This document shows positions 16,880 to 24,968 of a DNA stretch of 64,000 nucleotides, piece by piece. The stretch is taken from contig NZ_BMMX01000002.1 of the NCBI RefSeq assembly GCF_014646155.1, positions 310,001-374,000 on the forward strand, read 5' to 3'. The notes under the pieces are model-generated. The model searched no databases, was not told the DNA's origin, and saw nothing but the letters and a program-made list of their open reading frames with translations. The DNA comes from Mangrovihabitans endophyticus. GTDB lineage: Bacteria > Actinomycetota > Actinomycetes > Mycobacteriales > Micromonosporaceae. Both the position numbers and the translations under genes were made by a program. How positions within the stretch are numbered: position 1 is the stretch's first letter; each line of letters begins with the position of its first letter.

Positions 16880-17270
16880 CCGCCTCAACTCCCTCGTCCG
16901 AAGAACCGGATCACCTACTCGTCTCGCACCGGGCCGCCGCGCTGCGCTGATCCGGGGCTCGCCGTGGTGGCGGTGCTATCCCACCGCCGCGCGAAGACCG
17001 AGCGCGATCCGCCGCGCGTGCCGAGTCGCCGGGTCGGGCTGTTTCTGTCGCCCAGGCGAAGGACGCGCCCGTATCCCCGCCGACCGCCGCGACCCATCGA
17101 TACAGAGTTGGTCGATGGCCCGTCCGGGTGTACCTGTTGGGAGCGTGAACCGGCGGGCACGTTGTCCGCCGCACACCGTGTCGGGCCAGGCACGTTCTCG
17201 GCACATCCAGGCTCGGGGGCGCCGGTCCATGGCGGCGCGTGGCGGCCTACTCTGTGAAGAGGGGGCGTTG

Positions 17271-17520
17271 GTGACTGGCGAATTGCTGCGCGAGCAGATC
17301 CGTCGGACGGTCGCCGGGATTAGCCCGGCCGACCCCATCGAAGTCGGCGAGCAGGCCTCCGTGCTGGCCTGGATCGACAGCGGCGCACCGCTGTTCCGGG
17401 ACACGGCTCCATCCCGCCCAGGCATCTGGCCGTGTATTTCGCGGTACTGGATCCCGTGCGCCGTAGCGTTCTTCAGGTCGACCACCGTAAGGCGCAGGCG
17501 TGGGTGCTCGCAGCTCGCCA
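17271..17520 (+). pseudogene. NUDIX hydrolase N-terminal fragment, frameshifted
   Basis: GTG 17271 lies just after AAGAGGGGG. The frame gives 'GELLREQIRRTVAGISPADP', 'EVGEQASVLAWIDSGAPLFR', then a shift near 17420 into 'HLAVYFAVLDPVRRSVLQVD' and 'HRKAQAWVLAA'. The latter matches the strand before the Nudix box (HLVxYxVLxDPxxxxxLLVDHRKAGLW). The box itself (GX5EX7REUXEEXGU) is absent. Upstream, from 16880 to 17270, I see only intergenic DNA, probably holding divergent promoters for this gene and the ABC operon. Confidence 0.5.
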
Positions 17521-17952
17521 TTGCGAGCGGTCCGAAAGGCGCTCGCGGAAATGAGAAGCTGCTTGAAGCGGTTCCCGCCGTAAGTATCGGCTCGCGCCCA
17601 AATTGAAGCGGAACGCCAGCTCTTCTGATCGCTCCGTTCGCCGTTGTCGAGCGTAGTCACACCGAGGCAACCATGCGTTAATTGACATGAAGCTATTGTG
17701 ATGATCGTTATCGCCGTCGGCCGCGTGAGCGAGTTTCGCTTTAGGTGATGCCCTCGAGGCGACCACATGGGTAATGGAACGAATCTTTAAATTCCTAGCT
17801 TCACGAGTCCACGGTGGGTCGCCGGTAGATCCCGCTGACCCATCAACTCGTGATGAGCTGGCCGCGGCGGAAGTCGGCCGGAAAGGACGAGCGCGCCGCA
17901 GGCCCGGTCACGATTCCCGGGCCCGCGGTCTCACGCCGGGCTTTGGTAAAAA

Positions 17953-18459
17953 TTGGTGCCAAACATCTGCCTGCGGCAGGCTTTCACCTCGATGGGCAGC
18001 GCCCGGACTGCCCGCTCCTGTGCCGAATTTGCCGGCACTGCAGCTCACCCACTTCCACCCAATGCACTGGCTCGGCTAGGTGTCGGCCTGGCCCCGACCG
18101 AAGCGCGGGTGGCCCAGTTGCTGCTCGCCTTCGACGTGCCGATCTTCCAGGGCCTGAACGCAAGGGTGGTCGCCGCCGTCCACGACGACGACAACTTTGG
18201 GTGAGTTCCGCCGCCAGCTGTATGCGACGTACGGTGAACTGCCCGCCGTCCCGCCGCGGGAACGCATCGCCTACCTGCGCGACCGTGAGGACGCGAGTCG
18301 CTTTCCTCCGCTGATGTGGCGACGGCGGACAGCCTGCGGGGAATGGTCGTCCTCGCCGGAGGTGACCGGGAGACGCAGCTGCGGGCCGCCATCGAGCAGG
18401 GCATGGGGTACTTTGCGCGGGAGTTTGTGTTCGCGTTGCAGACCGGACGCCGACCGTAG
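17953..18459 (+). pseudogene. Decayed hypothetical protein gene
   Basis: Alternating plus-strand frames give a plausible protein. 'LGVGLAPTEARVAQLLLAFD' and 'VPIFQGLNARVVAAVHDDDN' come first. A frame change leads to 'GEFRRQLYATYGELPAVPPR' and 'ERIAYLRDRE', and another to 'SLRGMVVLAGGDRETQLRAA' and 'IEQGMGYFAREFVFALQTG'. The final stop is at 18457-18459. At least two frameshifts are needed. I do not recognise the family. The stretch 17600-17780 upstream is less GC-rich than its surroundings and holds no gene. Confidence 0.35.
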
Positions 18460-18604
18460 ACCGGAACCCCTGCCCCGTCCGGGCGCCGAGGGGGAACTTG
18501 TCCTTCGACGTCCCTTTTGTGCTCGTTTTCGTCGTGGCCGTCGCGCCAGCGCAACGGTGAATGGCTGTCGGCTCAGTGGCGCGGGTCGACCCGATCACGT
18601 AGAC

Positions 18605-18631
18605 TGAATCACAACATCAGATCATGATTCA
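18605..18631. promoter_or_regulatory. Candidate operator for the XRE/ImmA-IrrE/PIN operon
   Basis: A perfect 7-bp inverted repeat, TGAATCA (18605-18611) and TGATTCA (18625-18631), is separated by 13 bp and ends 18 bp before the ATG of the XRE gene. Auto-regulation through such palindromes is common for small XRE regulators at the head of toxin-antitoxin-like operons. Binding is inferred. Confidence 0.45.
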
Positions 18632-18649
18632 ACGTTCGGGGCGACGATC

Positions 18650-18988
18650 ATGACCAGCATCAACGTCGGCACACTGATAGAGAAAGCGCGGACGGCCGCC
18701 AGCCTGAGTCAGCGGGCACTCGCTGACGCGACTGGCATCTCGCAACCCACGCTGTCGCGCATCATTTCCGGAGATCGGGTGGCGAAACTTCCGGAGATCG
18801 TTGCGATCTCCTGGGCGACGGGGTGCACGGTGGCCCAGCTGACCGGGGCCAGCACGGTGGCTGAGCGCGCGCAGTGTGCGGCCCGGGCGACCAACGGCTC
18901 GGGCATGGAAGAGATGCGCGACGCGCTGCTGCACTTCCTCGAGTTGGATGACTACTTAGACGAGCAGGCCATCCCGGCCAGGATCTGA
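18650..18988 (+). CDS. XRE-family HTH regulator (antitoxin-like)
   Basis: The protein has 112 residues. The N-terminal HTH reads 'LIEKARTAASLSQRALADAT' and 'GISQPTLSRIISGDRVAKLP', a textbook lambda-repressor-type fold at residues 8-60. The C-terminal helices ('SGMEEMRDALLHFLELDDYL') are short and may mediate dimerisation. It is the first gene of a three-gene unit, with 5 bp to the metallopeptidase gene, and lies just downstream of a palindrome that it may bind. XRE proteins paired with ImmA/IrrE proteases are usually the repressor and the protease substrate. This pairing is inferred from family knowledge. Confidence 0.85.
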   Translation: MTSINVGTLIEKARTAASLSQRALADATGISQPTLSRIISGDRVAKLPEIVAISWATGCTVAQLTGASTVAERAQCAARATNGSGMEEMRDALLHFLELDDYLDEQAIPARI

Positions 18989-18993
18989 CGGCG

Positions 18994-19866
18994 GTGACTA
19001 CTGTGAACGCCGAGGTTGAAGGGCGTGCAGCAGCCGAGAAGTTCCGGGATGAGTATCGGCTCGGCTGGCAGCCGCTGGGTGATCTCGTCGCCTTGATCGA
19101 GCAGTCGGCCGGCATTGATGTGGCTGTCCTCGACGTGGGACCCGATGAACATGGTTTGACGATGCGGGATCCGCGGCGCGACGCCGTGTTCATCGGTGTC
19201 GCCCGCACGCGGCATCCGATGCGGCAGCGCAGCACGCTAGCTCACGAACTCGCTCACGTCGTTTTCGGTGACTGGGCGGACAACACCACCTGCGACTGGA
19301 GCGCGCCGTCGCCGCCGGAGAGCCGCGCTACCGCATTCGCCCGGCATCTGCTGGTGCCGGCCGAAGGGCTTAAGGCTTTCCTGGACGGCGTCGGCAAGGT
19401 GAAACTGCCGACGCTGTCGGCGGTTGTTCAGCGGTTCCTGGTGTCCCCGAAGATCGCTGCTATCGCTCTGGAGCAGGCGGGCTACATCGATGCCGACACC
19501 AAAGGCGAGTGGTGGTCCGTGACGGCTCCCCAGCTTGCTGTCCGTTTCGGCTGGGGAGACCAGTACCGTGCGCTTCAAGCCGACAGCGACCAGCGGCGGG
19601 CGCCCCAGCGTCTTCTGGCCCGCGCCGTTCAGGGCTACACCGAAGGGGTCGTCTCTGCTCAGACGATCGCCACGTTGCGGGGCATCACTGCTGACCAAGC
19701 GGCGGCGGAACTACGCGAAGCCGGTGTCTTTCCTGCCCAGCAGCCCGTCGCTTGGGCGGATCCCGGCGAGCTACCTGACGTTGCCGTGGATCTCAACGCT
19801 TTGGACGACCTGCTCGGCACGGCAAACGACGTGCTCGCCACCGCACCGGAGCCGGATGCGGGATGA
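18994..19866 (+). CDS. ImmA/IrrE-family metallo-endopeptidase
   Basis: The protein has 290 residues from GTG 18994. 'STLAHELAHVVFGDW' gives the zinc HExxH (His84-Glu85-Leu-Ala-His88), and a downstream 'ESRATAFARHLLVPAEGLKA' supplies the third zinc ligand region, as in ImmA and IrrE. The middle and C-terminal parts are helical, with an HTH-like 'KLPTLSAVVQRFLVSPKIAA'. Such proteases cleave a partner XRE repressor after a DNA-damage or other stress signal. The intact active site and its place between an XRE gene and a PIN-like gene suggest a switch that frees expression of the third gene. The stop overlaps the next start (ATGA). Confidence 0.85.
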   Translation: MTTVNAEVEGRAAAEKFRDEYRLGWQPLGDLVALIEQSAGIDVAVLDVGPDEHGLTMRDPRRDAVFIGVARTRHPMRQRSTLAHELAHVVFGDWADNTTCDWSAPSPPESRATAFARHLLVPAEGLKAFLDGVGKVKLPTLSAVVQRFLVSPKIAAIALEQAGYIDADTKGEWWSVTAPQLAVRFGWGDQYRALQADSDQRRAPQRLLARAVQGYTEGVVSAQTIATLRGITADQAAAELREAGVFPAQQPVAWADPGELPDVAVDLNALDDLLGTANDVLATAPEPDAG

Positions 19867-20486
19867 CCCAGCGACCGATCATCGATGCCGGCCCCGGCCT
19901 AAACTTCCTGTCGATCAATCAGGAGCGGCTCCTTATCGGCACGCTGGGCAAGCTCAGCGCGCCTGCAACGGTAGGTGACGAGGTCCTGCGCAAGGCCGCC
20001 CAGGACCCGCGTTTTCAGCCTGCCGAGACGGCATGGAAGAAGCTGACGCCGAACTGGATCCAGATCCTTCCCGACGATGTCACCCCAGACTTGTCCCGTG
20101 TCGTGAACCGGCTCACCCAGCAGCCCATGGCCGAACGCTTGAAGCACCCCAAAGATCTCGGCGAGACCATGGTGATCGCCCACGCCGTCGTGGCCGCAGA
20201 GGCCGGCGCCCACGTGGTCGTGCTGATCGACGACGGACTAGGGGCACGAACGGCAACTGGTGAGATCCGCCGTCTGCAGCGGCTGCGGGACGGCGGCCGG
20301 GCTGTGGGCTCGATCGGCTTGTTCAGCACGCTCAGCGTCCTGGAGAAGGCGGCAGCAACGATCTACATCCCGGATCGGGCCAAGATGCGCGACATCTACC
20401 AGCGCCTGCGTGGCCTCGATGACGGCCTGCCGCCCATTGAAAAGACCTCGCTGCTGTCCACTACGCGCTGGTCGAGTAGGTCGTGA
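19863..20486 (+). CDS. PIN-domain-like protein (putative RNase effector)
   Basis: The 207-residue protein starts by a 4-bp overlap with the protease gene. 'RPIIDAGPGLNFLSI' places an early Asp (Asp8), 'DLGETMVIAHAVVAA' supplies a Glu, and 'VVLIDDGLGARTATGE' supplies the later Asp pair: the acidic triad expected of PIN-fold nucleases. 'QRLRDGGRAVGSIGLFSTLS' fits the last strand. Family membership is a fold-level inference and should be tested by structure prediction. If right, it is the toxic effector of an XRE-protease-nuclease cassette. After its stop only 123 bp separate it from a convergent gene. Confidence 0.65.
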   Translation: MTQRPIIDAGPGLNFLSINQERLLIGTLGKLSAPATVGDEVLRKAAQDPRFQPAETAWKKLTPNWIQILPDDVTPDLSRVVNRLTQQPMAERLKHPKDLGETMVIAHAVVAAEAGAHVVVLIDDGLGARTATGEIRRLQRLRDGGRAVGSIGLFSTLSVLEKAAATIYIPDRAKMRDIYQRLRGLDDGLPPIEKTSLLSTTRWSSRS

Positions 20487-20609
20487 CCTTGCCGCTGGCC
20501 TCGACCCGATGAAGGGCGAACGCGGCGAAGACTTCCCACCTTTGGAAACGGGCCCCGTGCTCGCTCCCGGCCGCCGCGATGAGGCTTACGCCACCATGAC
20601 AGTCTGGGC

Positions 20610-20889
20610 TCAGCCGGACAGATACTCCAGAACAGCGGCTTGGGCTGCGTTGTGGATACGGCGTGCGTACACCGGTCCGACGCCGTGAACCTTGCGGAAG
20701 GTGCTCTCTTCGGCGAGCAACACGTCGCCGATGGTCTGCAGGTCGAGCTGCGCGATCGTTTTGCGCTGGAAGTCCGTGAGGTCGAGTCGTGTAGCCCGTG
20801 CGTTGAGTCGCGCCCGGAGTGCCGCGTTCGCGTCGCCCTGATCGACCGTTCCCAGGTCATGGCCCTTGATTTCGTCGAACGCTCTCTTC
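20610..20889 (-). CDS. Helix-hairpin-helix protein C-terminal part (start unclear)
   Basis: The readable portion ends with 'DLQTIGDVLLAEESTFRKVH', 'GVGPVYARRIHNAAQAAVLE' and 'YLSG'. This is a helix-hairpin-helix motif (xxVxGVGPxxAxxI) preceded by an alpha-CTD-like helix pair, so it probably binds DNA non-specifically. No good start codon lies near the upstream limit ('AFDEIKGHD'), where a divergent gene begins, so this may be the remaining end of a longer, truncated protein. I have set the 5' boundary at the point where protein-like sequence fades. Confidence 0.4.
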
Positions 20890-21429
20890 GTTTGGAGCGT
20901 TCCCGGGGAAGCCCCGCAGCAAGGCATCGTGCTGGAGCGCGGCGATAGGCGCGCCAAGGTGCTCGTCGAGTGGGAGGGCGGCAGGCGGCAGAAGGTGGCG
21001 CCAAACGACCAGGCGATCAAATTCGCGCGGGCCGGTACTCGCCGGCTGCAGTGGCTGCTAGACCCCACGCTGTTGGCCAAGCAGTTCGCCGACGACGCCT
21101 CATCTGTGTTCGTCAACACGATCCGCGAGCACGGTACGACCATCCATACCGTGTCATTGAAGGAGACGCTCGTTGATCTCGGACTACCGAAGGTGGATGT
21201 AGACCAGGCGTTCAACCGATCCAAGCCCGGCTTGAAGAACAACCAACACGTGATCGTTGAGGGGACCGCGCACACGTGGAGTGACGCTCCAGTCGATCCA
21301 CATGCCGAGTTGCGCAGCCTGTCTCCTCGTTCGGCGCTTGCCCAACTGCTGAAGCCGAACGCTCGGTGGAGCAGGGAGCAGGAGGCTGCGCTCGCGGACG
21401 CTATCCGAGCTGGCCTTCCGCCGGAGTAG
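20866..21429 (+). CDS. Hypothetical protein with N-terminal SH3/Tudor-like segment
   Basis: The frame gives 187 residues, starting near a TTG at 20866 (a GTG about 20 codons later is an alternative). The opening 'NALFVWSVPGEAPQQGIVLE' and 'RRAKVLVEWEGG' resemble a small beta-barrel. A helical region follows ('LQWLLDPTLLAKQFADDASS') and the end is acidic. I do not recognise the family. It diverges from the HhH fragment at 20610-20889, and their 5' ends overlap slightly, which suggests that a rearrangement joined them. It could be the N-terminal part of a larger defence-type protein, but nothing proves it. Confidence 0.45.
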   Translation: MISSNALFVWSVPGEAPQQGIVLERGDRRAKVLVEWEGGRRQKVAPNDQAIKFARAGTRRLQWLLDPTLLAKQFADDASSVFVNTIREHGTTIHTVSLKETLVDLGLPKVDVDQAFNRSKPGLKNNQHVIVEGTAHTWSDAPVDPHAELRSLSPRSALAQLLKPNARWSREQEAALADAIRAGLPPE

Positions 21430-21524
21430 CGTTCCTTCTGTCGGGCGCGCACTTGTACCCCACCGCGACGCAGACGTTGGTCTGGTGACTTTCTTTCGAT
21501 CGGGACGCCGCTGGCTGCCCCCGT

Positions 21525-21833
21525 TCAGGTGGGGTCCACCTTTACGAGCGTTCCCGACGCTTCGTCTTTCACGTAGGTGCGGTTGGCGTTCTTCGCGAGC
21601 TTGTTCTCGACCGCTCCTTGTAGATCTACGCCGATCATTTCGGCGAGGGACATGACGTAGATCGCGATGTCCGCGAGTTCTTCACCGAGGTTCTCGCGGG
21701 CGCGGCGCCACGCGTCGAATGCCTCAGCTACCTCTCCTTGCAGCAGGCAGAACTCTAGGGGAACTTCGCTCGTGTTGAACCCCTTCGCGAGCTTGTTTTC
21801 CCAGGTCAGCTTCTGGGCAGACCTGATCTCCAA
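21525..21833 (-). CDS. MazG-like nucleotide pyrophosphohydrolase
   Basis: The protein has 102 residues from a TTG at 21833, chosen because CCGGAGG lies 6 nt upstream. The all-alpha NTP-pyrophosphatase pattern is complete: 'FCLLQGEVAEAFDAWRRA' (ExxE), then 'NLGEELADIAIYVMSLAEMI' (ExxD). It ends in 'VENKLAKNANRTYVK', usual for the MazG/dUTPase-like house-cleaning group. Such enzymes hydrolyse NTPs or dNTPs to the monophosphate and pyrophosphate, often removing non-canonical nucleotides. It is the last gene of the radical-SAM/nucleotide operon, 82 bp after the kinase gene. In that setting it could keep the nucleotide pool clear of the operon's own product. Confidence 0.8.
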   Translation of the reverse strand: MEIRSAQKLTWENKLAKGFNTSEVPLEFCLLQGEVAEAFDAWRRARENLGEELADIAIYVMSLAEMIGVDLQGAVENKLAKNANRTYVKDEASGTLVKVDPT

Positions 21834-21915
21834 GACGGGCCTCCGGGTCTCGACGGGCTGCGGGCCGGGGCAGCCTATCGAGTTGGCGCGATCTCGGTAA
21901 CCCGTCGTCGGCGTT

Positions 21916-22416
21916 TCATGCGGCCTCGTCCGGGTGAACGGTGCTACACGGCATGACGGTGGCGATGGTGGTGACGGCACGGAACAGCTGCTCATAGCGC
22001 TCGCAGATCAGGGCGATCTCGTTGACGTCGGGTGGATCTTTCTCACCGCGTGCTGCCAGGCGTCGTCTGATTTCGGCGGGTGGCGCTGTGACGTGGACGA
22101 AGATCCCGTTGCGGTCGACAACTCGGCGGACGAGGGTCGCCATGTGCCGGTAGGTGAGTCGGGAGGTGCCGCGGTAGATCGGCCCGTAGACGAGCTCGCT
22201 GAGGAAGCAGCGGTCGAAGACCAGTCGCCCGTCGCGGTCGAGTTGGCGGCTGTAGGTGGTGAGAAGGTCCGTGCCCGGGGGTGTGAGCGCTGAGTGGATG
22301 AGTGTGGCGTTGAGTTGCTGGGCGACGGCTTGGGCGAGGGTGGTCTTGCCCGCGCCGTCGCAGCCTTCGAAGACGATGGTGTCGTAGGCGGTTGCCCATT
22401 GCAGGCCGTCGATCAT
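21916..22416 (-). CDS. Thymidylate-kinase-like (deoxy)nucleoside/nucleotide kinase
   Basis: This 166-residue protein has Walker A 'IVFEGCDGAGKTTLAQAVAQ' at about residues 14-33, the 'LVFDRCFLSELVYGPIYRG' DRx motif that binds the acceptor, and a lid 'RRRLAARGEKD'. Length and motifs match the compact dTMP-kinase/deoxynucleoside-kinase group often encoded by phages and biosynthetic clusters, not the 210-residue housekeeping Tmk. Its ATG overlaps the end of the deoxyribosyltransferase gene by 4 bp, so synthesis of the two is coupled. The likely role is to phosphorylate the nucleoside or nucleotide made by that enzyme. Substrate unknown. Confidence 0.8.
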   Translation of the reverse strand: MIDGLQWATAYDTIVFEGCDGAGKTTLAQAVAQQLNATLIHSALTPPGTDLLTTYSRQLDRDGRLVFDRCFLSELVYGPIYRGTSRLTYRHMATLVRRVVDRNGIFVHVTAPPAEIRRRLAARGEKDPPDVNEIALICERYEQLFRAVTTIATVMPCSTVHPDEAA

Positions 22417-23345
22417 CGGCTGCCGGCGGGGTGGTCGAGCGGGTGGAGTCGATCGTCCACGGCGTACTGGATCATGATGTTGCGCCAGTTGGGTTCTCGG
22501 CCGTGGGCGAAGGTCCAGACGGTGTTCGGGCAGTAGGCGAGCACGCGGCCTCCGGCGGCGAGTGTGGCGCCGACTAGGACGGCGGCGCCTGGTGGAGCTT
22601 CCGGACCGCTCAGGTCGACGATGAGGGTGTGGCTGCTTATGGCGCTCGCCCAGTCGGCTTGGGCGCTCTGCAGGGGATTTGTGGCTCCGCGCCGTTGGGC
22701 GTCACGTCGCTGAGCAGTGCTGGCATGCTGGCGCACGAGAGCCGCCCACTCGACGGAGGATCCGTACGGTGACGGCTCGACGAATACGGTGTCGGCGGAT
22801 ATTGGCGTGGCCGTTGCCGTCGGGCCGTCACGTTCGCTGAGCTCGAGGAGCCGAGTGACGGCTTGGTCGATGCCGTCGCGGATTTGGATGGTGTTGCGGG
22901 CGGCGAAGCGACGGAATCGGTCGGGGTGGTCGTTGGCTTGGCCGAGCCGGTGGGCGCGGACGATGTCGGTGGCGACGGTCTCGATCAGCGGGTCGGCGAA
23001 GGCGAGCTCGATGCCGTTCTCGGAGAGCCCGTACGTCTGGAAGTCGGTGGTGAAGACGACGATGGGGACGCCGAGTACGGCGGCGTAGCCGATCTCCATG
23101 CAGACGCCGTCGTCGAGGCTGGGTCCGTGCAGGATGGCGAGCATGCCGCTGAGGCGGGCGAGTCGTTGTCGGTCGAGGTCGAACAGGCGGCGTCCTTTGA
23201 CGTGGGCGACGAGGTCTTCTTCGTCGGTGTCGCAGAAGGGCAGGAAGACCTTGTCGGGGTCGGTGCGTTCGGCGAGCGCGGTGGCGGCCAGGGCGCCGAG
23301 GTGGCGGTCGTGTGCTGCGAACAGCCGGTGGGCGATGTAGAACAT
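22413..23345 (-). CDS. Nucleoside 2-deoxyribosyltransferase, tandem two-domain form
   Basis: The protein has 310 residues, about twice the usual 150. Domain 1 (1-150) has 'MFYIAHRLF', 'GMLAILHGPSLDDGVCMEIG' and 'YAAVLGVPIVVFTTDF'. Asp78/79 and the nucleophile Glu84 are in place, so it should exchange bases on 2'-deoxyribose. Domain 2 (about 185-310) repeats the fold, 'SHTLIVDLSGPEAPPGAAVL', but Val replaces the catalytic Glu. It ends 'PNWRNIMIQYAVDD', resembling the C-terminal part of the family. It is probably a catalytic domain plus a structural or substrate-completing domain. It sits between a PfkB kinase and a dTMP-kinase-like enzyme. Confidence 0.8.
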   Translation of the reverse strand: MFYIAHRLFAAHDRHLGALAATALAERTDPDKVFLPFCDTDEEDLVAHVKGRRLFDLDRQRLARLSGMLAILHGPSLDDGVCMEIGYAAVLGVPIVVFTTDFQTYGLSENGIELAFADPLIETVATDIVRAHRLGQANDHPDRFRRFAARNTIQIRDGIDQAVTRLLELSERDGPTATATPISADTVFVEPSPYGSSVEWAALVRQHASTAQRRDAQRRGATNPLQSAQADWASAISSHTLIVDLSGPEAPPGAAVLVGATLAAGGRVLAYCPNTVWTFAHGREPNWRNIMIQYAVDDRLHPLDHPAGSR

Positions 23346-23355
23346 GGGCGTGCTC

Positions 23356-24162
23356 CTACGGGGGTTGGGGGTGCAGGGTGATCCCGAGGTTGGCGACGCG
23401 GCTGGTTGCCGCTTGGGCGGCGTGGTGCAGGGCCAGCTCTTCTGGTACGCCGTTGAGCACTCGCGCGAGGAACGTGCCGGTGAAGGTGTCGCCTGCACCG
23501 GTGACCTCGAGTGCTGGGGATGGTTGGACGGTGGCGCGGGCGGCCAGTCGGCCTCGTCGGTAGAGGGAGGCCGGGCGAGGCCCGTCGGTCACGGTCACGG
23601 TGCGGAGGCCTTCGAGGTTCACGAGGTGGGCGAGCGTCGCGTGTTCGCTGACGTCCGTGAAGACGATTCGTGCATGGGGTAGGAACGGTGCCGCGGCAGC
23701 GATCATCCGGCCGGCGCTGGCGGTGATGAAGTCGACGCTGAAGTCCTGTTCGCGCCCGGCGAGGGCGGCGAGGACCGGTGCGGGGTCGAGAGGTCGCCGG
23801 CAGCAGACGTGCACGTGCTCGAAGCCATTCAGGTACTCAAGAGCATGAGCGGTGAGGTGTTCGGCCGCCCCGTAGGATGCCTCGACGCTGGTCAGCGTGC
23901 CCTGCTGGTCGTAGGTCAGGTGGAAGCGGCAGGACGGCTGATCGACGGTAGCGATTCTGGAGAGATCGAGCCGGGCCGGCTCCGGTCTTTGCAGTTCGTT
24001 GGCGAGGTCGTGACCGATAACGGAGACGGGTGCGGAGGTCACTGCGGCACGGGCGGCGGCGAGGGCGACGTAGAGGGCGGCGCCGCCGAGCAGGTGGTGC
24101 TGGTGCTCGGGGTGCCCGGCTGTGTCGCGGGAGATGTTGCCGACCACCCCGAGCCTGGTCAT
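23356..24162 (-). CDS. PfkB-family sugar/nucleoside kinase
   Basis: The 268-residue protein's ATG at 24162 overlaps the upstream glycosylase-like gene (ATGA). It opens 'RLGVVGNISRDTAG' with the glycine-rich substrate motif 'LLGGAALYVALAAARA'. The ATP/catalytic signature 'LEVTGAGDTFTGTFLARVL', containing the base Asp, is intact. 'FTDVSEHATLAHLVNLEG' and 'TVTVTDGPRPASLYRRGR' follow the usual order of the ribokinase fold. Substrates of the family are ribose, adenosine, pseudouridine and similar compounds. Next to a deoxyribosyltransferase, a nucleoside or deoxyribose is a reasonable guess. The gene is 10 bp upstream of the deoxyribosyltransferase start. Confidence 0.8.
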   Translation of the reverse strand: MTRLGVVGNISRDTAGHPEHQHHLLGGAALYVALAAARAAVTSAPVSVIGHDLANELQRPEPARLDLSRIATVDQPSCRFHLTYDQQGTLTSVEASYGAAEHLTAHALEYLNGFEHVHVCCRRPLDPAPVLAALAGREQDFSVDFITASAGRMIAAAAPFLPHARIVFTDVSEHATLAHLVNLEGLRTVTVTDGPRPASLYRRGRLAARATVQPSPALEVTGAGDTFTGTFLARVLNGVPEELALHHAAQAATSRVANLGITLHPQPP

Positions 24163-24968
24163 CCCAGCGCCATGGCGTCGCTGTGCGCGCAGTCCAGGAC
24201 GTCGTTGCAGAACGGCCGTTGACGGCAGACTCTGGGGTGGGGCTGGTTGAGGTATCGGCGTTTGAAGTAGATCAGTACCAGGTGCAGCCACCACGACGGC
24301 GTCGCGCGGGCAGGAAACGCGACCGCGTGCTGCTCGTACGTCAGATGCGTGTAGTAGTCGCTGTTCGCGAGGAGAGCCGCTTCAAGGTGCAGGCGCATTT
24401 GCTCGTGCGCGATCGCTCCGGACGACAGGCTCATACCGAGGGCGGGCGCCAGCCGGGTGATCATGCCGGAGTCGACAGGGATGATGCCGCAGTAGTAGCC
24501 GCGTGCGTATAGCAGGGAGCATTGCCCGACTTTGTAGGACGCATGGGCGACCTGGTCGGCGAAGTCCGCGATGACGACGGTGGGGTCGGCCTCCAGCAGA
24601 TAGTCGCTGTCGCGGTTGTCGAGGAATGCGGTCAAAGACCGCAGGTAGCTGATTCGCGCGGCGGGTAGGCCGAGCGGTTGGATGATCTTCGCGAGCTCGT
24701 CGTCGGGCATTTCCTTCAGCGCGTCGAAGCCGATCCCGGCCGACGTTGCTACTACGTCGGCATAGGTATTGATCATGTTGTAGGAGATTCGGGTGCTCCA
24801 GCCGGCGATCAGCATGCGCATCCGGAAGTCGGTGATCCAGGCTGGCCACCATCGGTTGTCGTCGTGGTTCGCTTCGACGTCGGCTCTGATGTTGTCCTGG
24901 GCGGCGGCCAGGGCTACCAGGCGGTTAAGCCGCGAATGGAATGGGTCATCGGCTTCTGATGGTTTCAT
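24159..24968 (-). CDS. HhH-GPD-like DNA glycosylase-related protein
   Basis: The 269-residue protein has a helical N-terminus, then 'FDALKEMPDDELAKIIQPLG' and 'LPAARISYLRSLTAFL', a helix-hairpin-helix-like pair. 'GQCSLLYARGYYCGIIPVDS' and 'GMITRLAPALGMS' follow; the Asp fits the position of the catalytic Asp of the EndoIII/OGG superfamily. The C-terminus has four Cys in 'CRQRPFCNDVLDCAH' and nearby, with spacing unlike the classic EndoIII iron-sulphur loop. A base-excision or base-recognition role is possible. A non-DNA role in the operon cannot be excluded. The gene overlaps both neighbours by 4 bp. Confidence 0.65.
   Translation of the reverse strand: MKPSEADDPFHSRLNRLVALAAAQDNIRADVEANHDDNRWWPAWITDFRMRMLIAGWSTRISYNMINTYADVVATSAGIGFDALKEMPDDELAKIIQPLGLPAARISYLRSLTAFLDNRDSDYLLEADPTVVIADFADQVAHASYKVGQCSLLYARGYYCGIIPVDSGMITRLAPALGMSLSSGAIAHEQMRLHLEAALLANSDYYTHLTYEQHAVAFPARATPSWWLHLVLIYFKRRYLNQPHPRVCRQRPFCNDVLDCAHSDAMALG

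Noticed and set aside
16880..17270. Possible FxLD-type lanthipeptide precursor upstream of the ABC exporter
   Set aside because: No leader with F-x-L-D and a Ser/Thr/Cys core is found in any frame here.
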